Source: Legionella taurinensis
GTDB lineage: Bacteria; Pseudomonadota; Gammaproteobacteria; Legionellales; Legionellaceae
DNA length: 64,000 bases
Reading direction: 5' to 3'
NCBI RefSeq assembly: GCF_900452865.1
Contig: NZ_UGOZ01000001.1
Span: 248,001 to 312,000 of the forward strand
The stretch's first letter is position 1; the number at the start of each line of letters is the position of its first letter. The notes under the pieces were generated by a model. The model ran no database searches, was not told where the DNA came from, and saw only the letters and a program-made list of their open reading frames with translations. Shown here in pieces: positions 63,904 through 64,000 of the stretch. A program made the translations under genes and the position numbers.

Positions 63904-64000
63904 ATGAGTCAGGATAAAATCCCCAATCCCCCACCCAGTTTTGTACCCGAAACCGATCTCGACGAGGAATTAACTCCGGAAGCCTTGCGTAAAAAAGCCA
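63904..64000 (+). CDS. 5' end of an unknown protein (partial)
   Basis: A frame opening at ATG 63904 and running off the window. The visible 32 residues begin MSQDKIPNPPPSFVPETDLD and continue acidic, then basic (ALRKKA). AAGGTG lies eight bases upstream. TATAGT (63868-63873) is a possible -10. It is too short to assign a family. Confidence 0.6.
   Translation, partial: MSQDKIPNPPPSFVPETDLDEELTPEALRKKA

Noticed and set aside
1-64000. Insertion sequences, prophage, CRISPR arrays, tRNA or rRNA genes
   Set aside because: No transposase, integrase, cas gene, regularly spaced repeat or tRNA-like fold was seen in the gaps.

Overview
The window looks like the chromosome of a Legionella species (Gammaproteobacteria), most likely not L. 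pneumophila, because base composition appears clearly more GC-rich than the ~38% known for that species (an impression, not a count). The case for Legionella is the combination of homologues of known Legionella secreted or translocated proteins: an M28 leucine aminopeptidase (LapA-like), a MavN/IroT-like vacuolar metal transporter with a Fur box, a CX5R phytase (LppA-like), a GDSL acyltransferase (PlaC-like) and a T2 ribonuclease (SrnA-like), among ordinary gammaproteobacterial housekeeping genes. From memory, the order of these markers matches one arm of the L. pneumophila chromosome. I see no insertion sequence, phage, CRISPR array, tRNA or rRNA.

Layout. 1-2.5 kb: end of an unknown gene, a DUF2490 outer-membrane protein, a CatB-type hexapeptide acyltransferase and a small exported protein with M14 zinc-peptidase-like motifs. 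2.5-9.5 kb: a tightly coupled seven-gene Bat cluster (MoxR, DUF58, DUF4381, BatA, BatB, a TPR protein with a Gln-rich 13-residue tandem repeat, BatD), followed by an amidase. 11-16 kb: cold-shock protein, flavoprotein, RNase T2, GIN-domain lipoprotein, a small membrane protein, an alpha/beta hydrolase. 16-24.5 kb: low-complexity protein, GMP reductase, PhoH, PrxQ, SmpB, PlaC-like enzyme, GlmS, thiopurine methyltransferase. 24.6-31.5 kb: Tex, YciA thioesterase, and two large proteins of unknown function, the first translationally coupled to yciA. 31.5-37.7 kb: an AT-rich gap with two perfect DnaA boxes, a J-domain protein, RecN, NAD kinase, TypA, YacG.

37.7-48 kb is the most accessory-looking part: a 596-residue orphan, a secreted serine-hydrolase homologue that has lost its SxxK and YxN catalytic motifs, a second J-domain protein, a regulator/BenE transporter pair with two palindromic operators in the divergent gap, a tubulin-tyrosine-ligase-like protein directly behind benE, the phytase, and an orphan gene whose promoter carries a good match to the PmrA box that controls Dot/Icm effectors. 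48-64 kb: Hsp33, Rep helicase, MavN-like transporter, LapA-like aminopeptidase, the SpoVR-YeaH-PrkA operon, PepN, AroE, a patatin-like phospholipase and the start of a further gene.

Functional themes: envelope stress (Bat cluster, Hsp33, PrxQ, PrkA operon), export of degradative enzymes, and host interaction through likely type IV effectors. All effector calls are inferences from family membership, promoter motifs or gene order; no translocation signal can be proved from sequence by eye.
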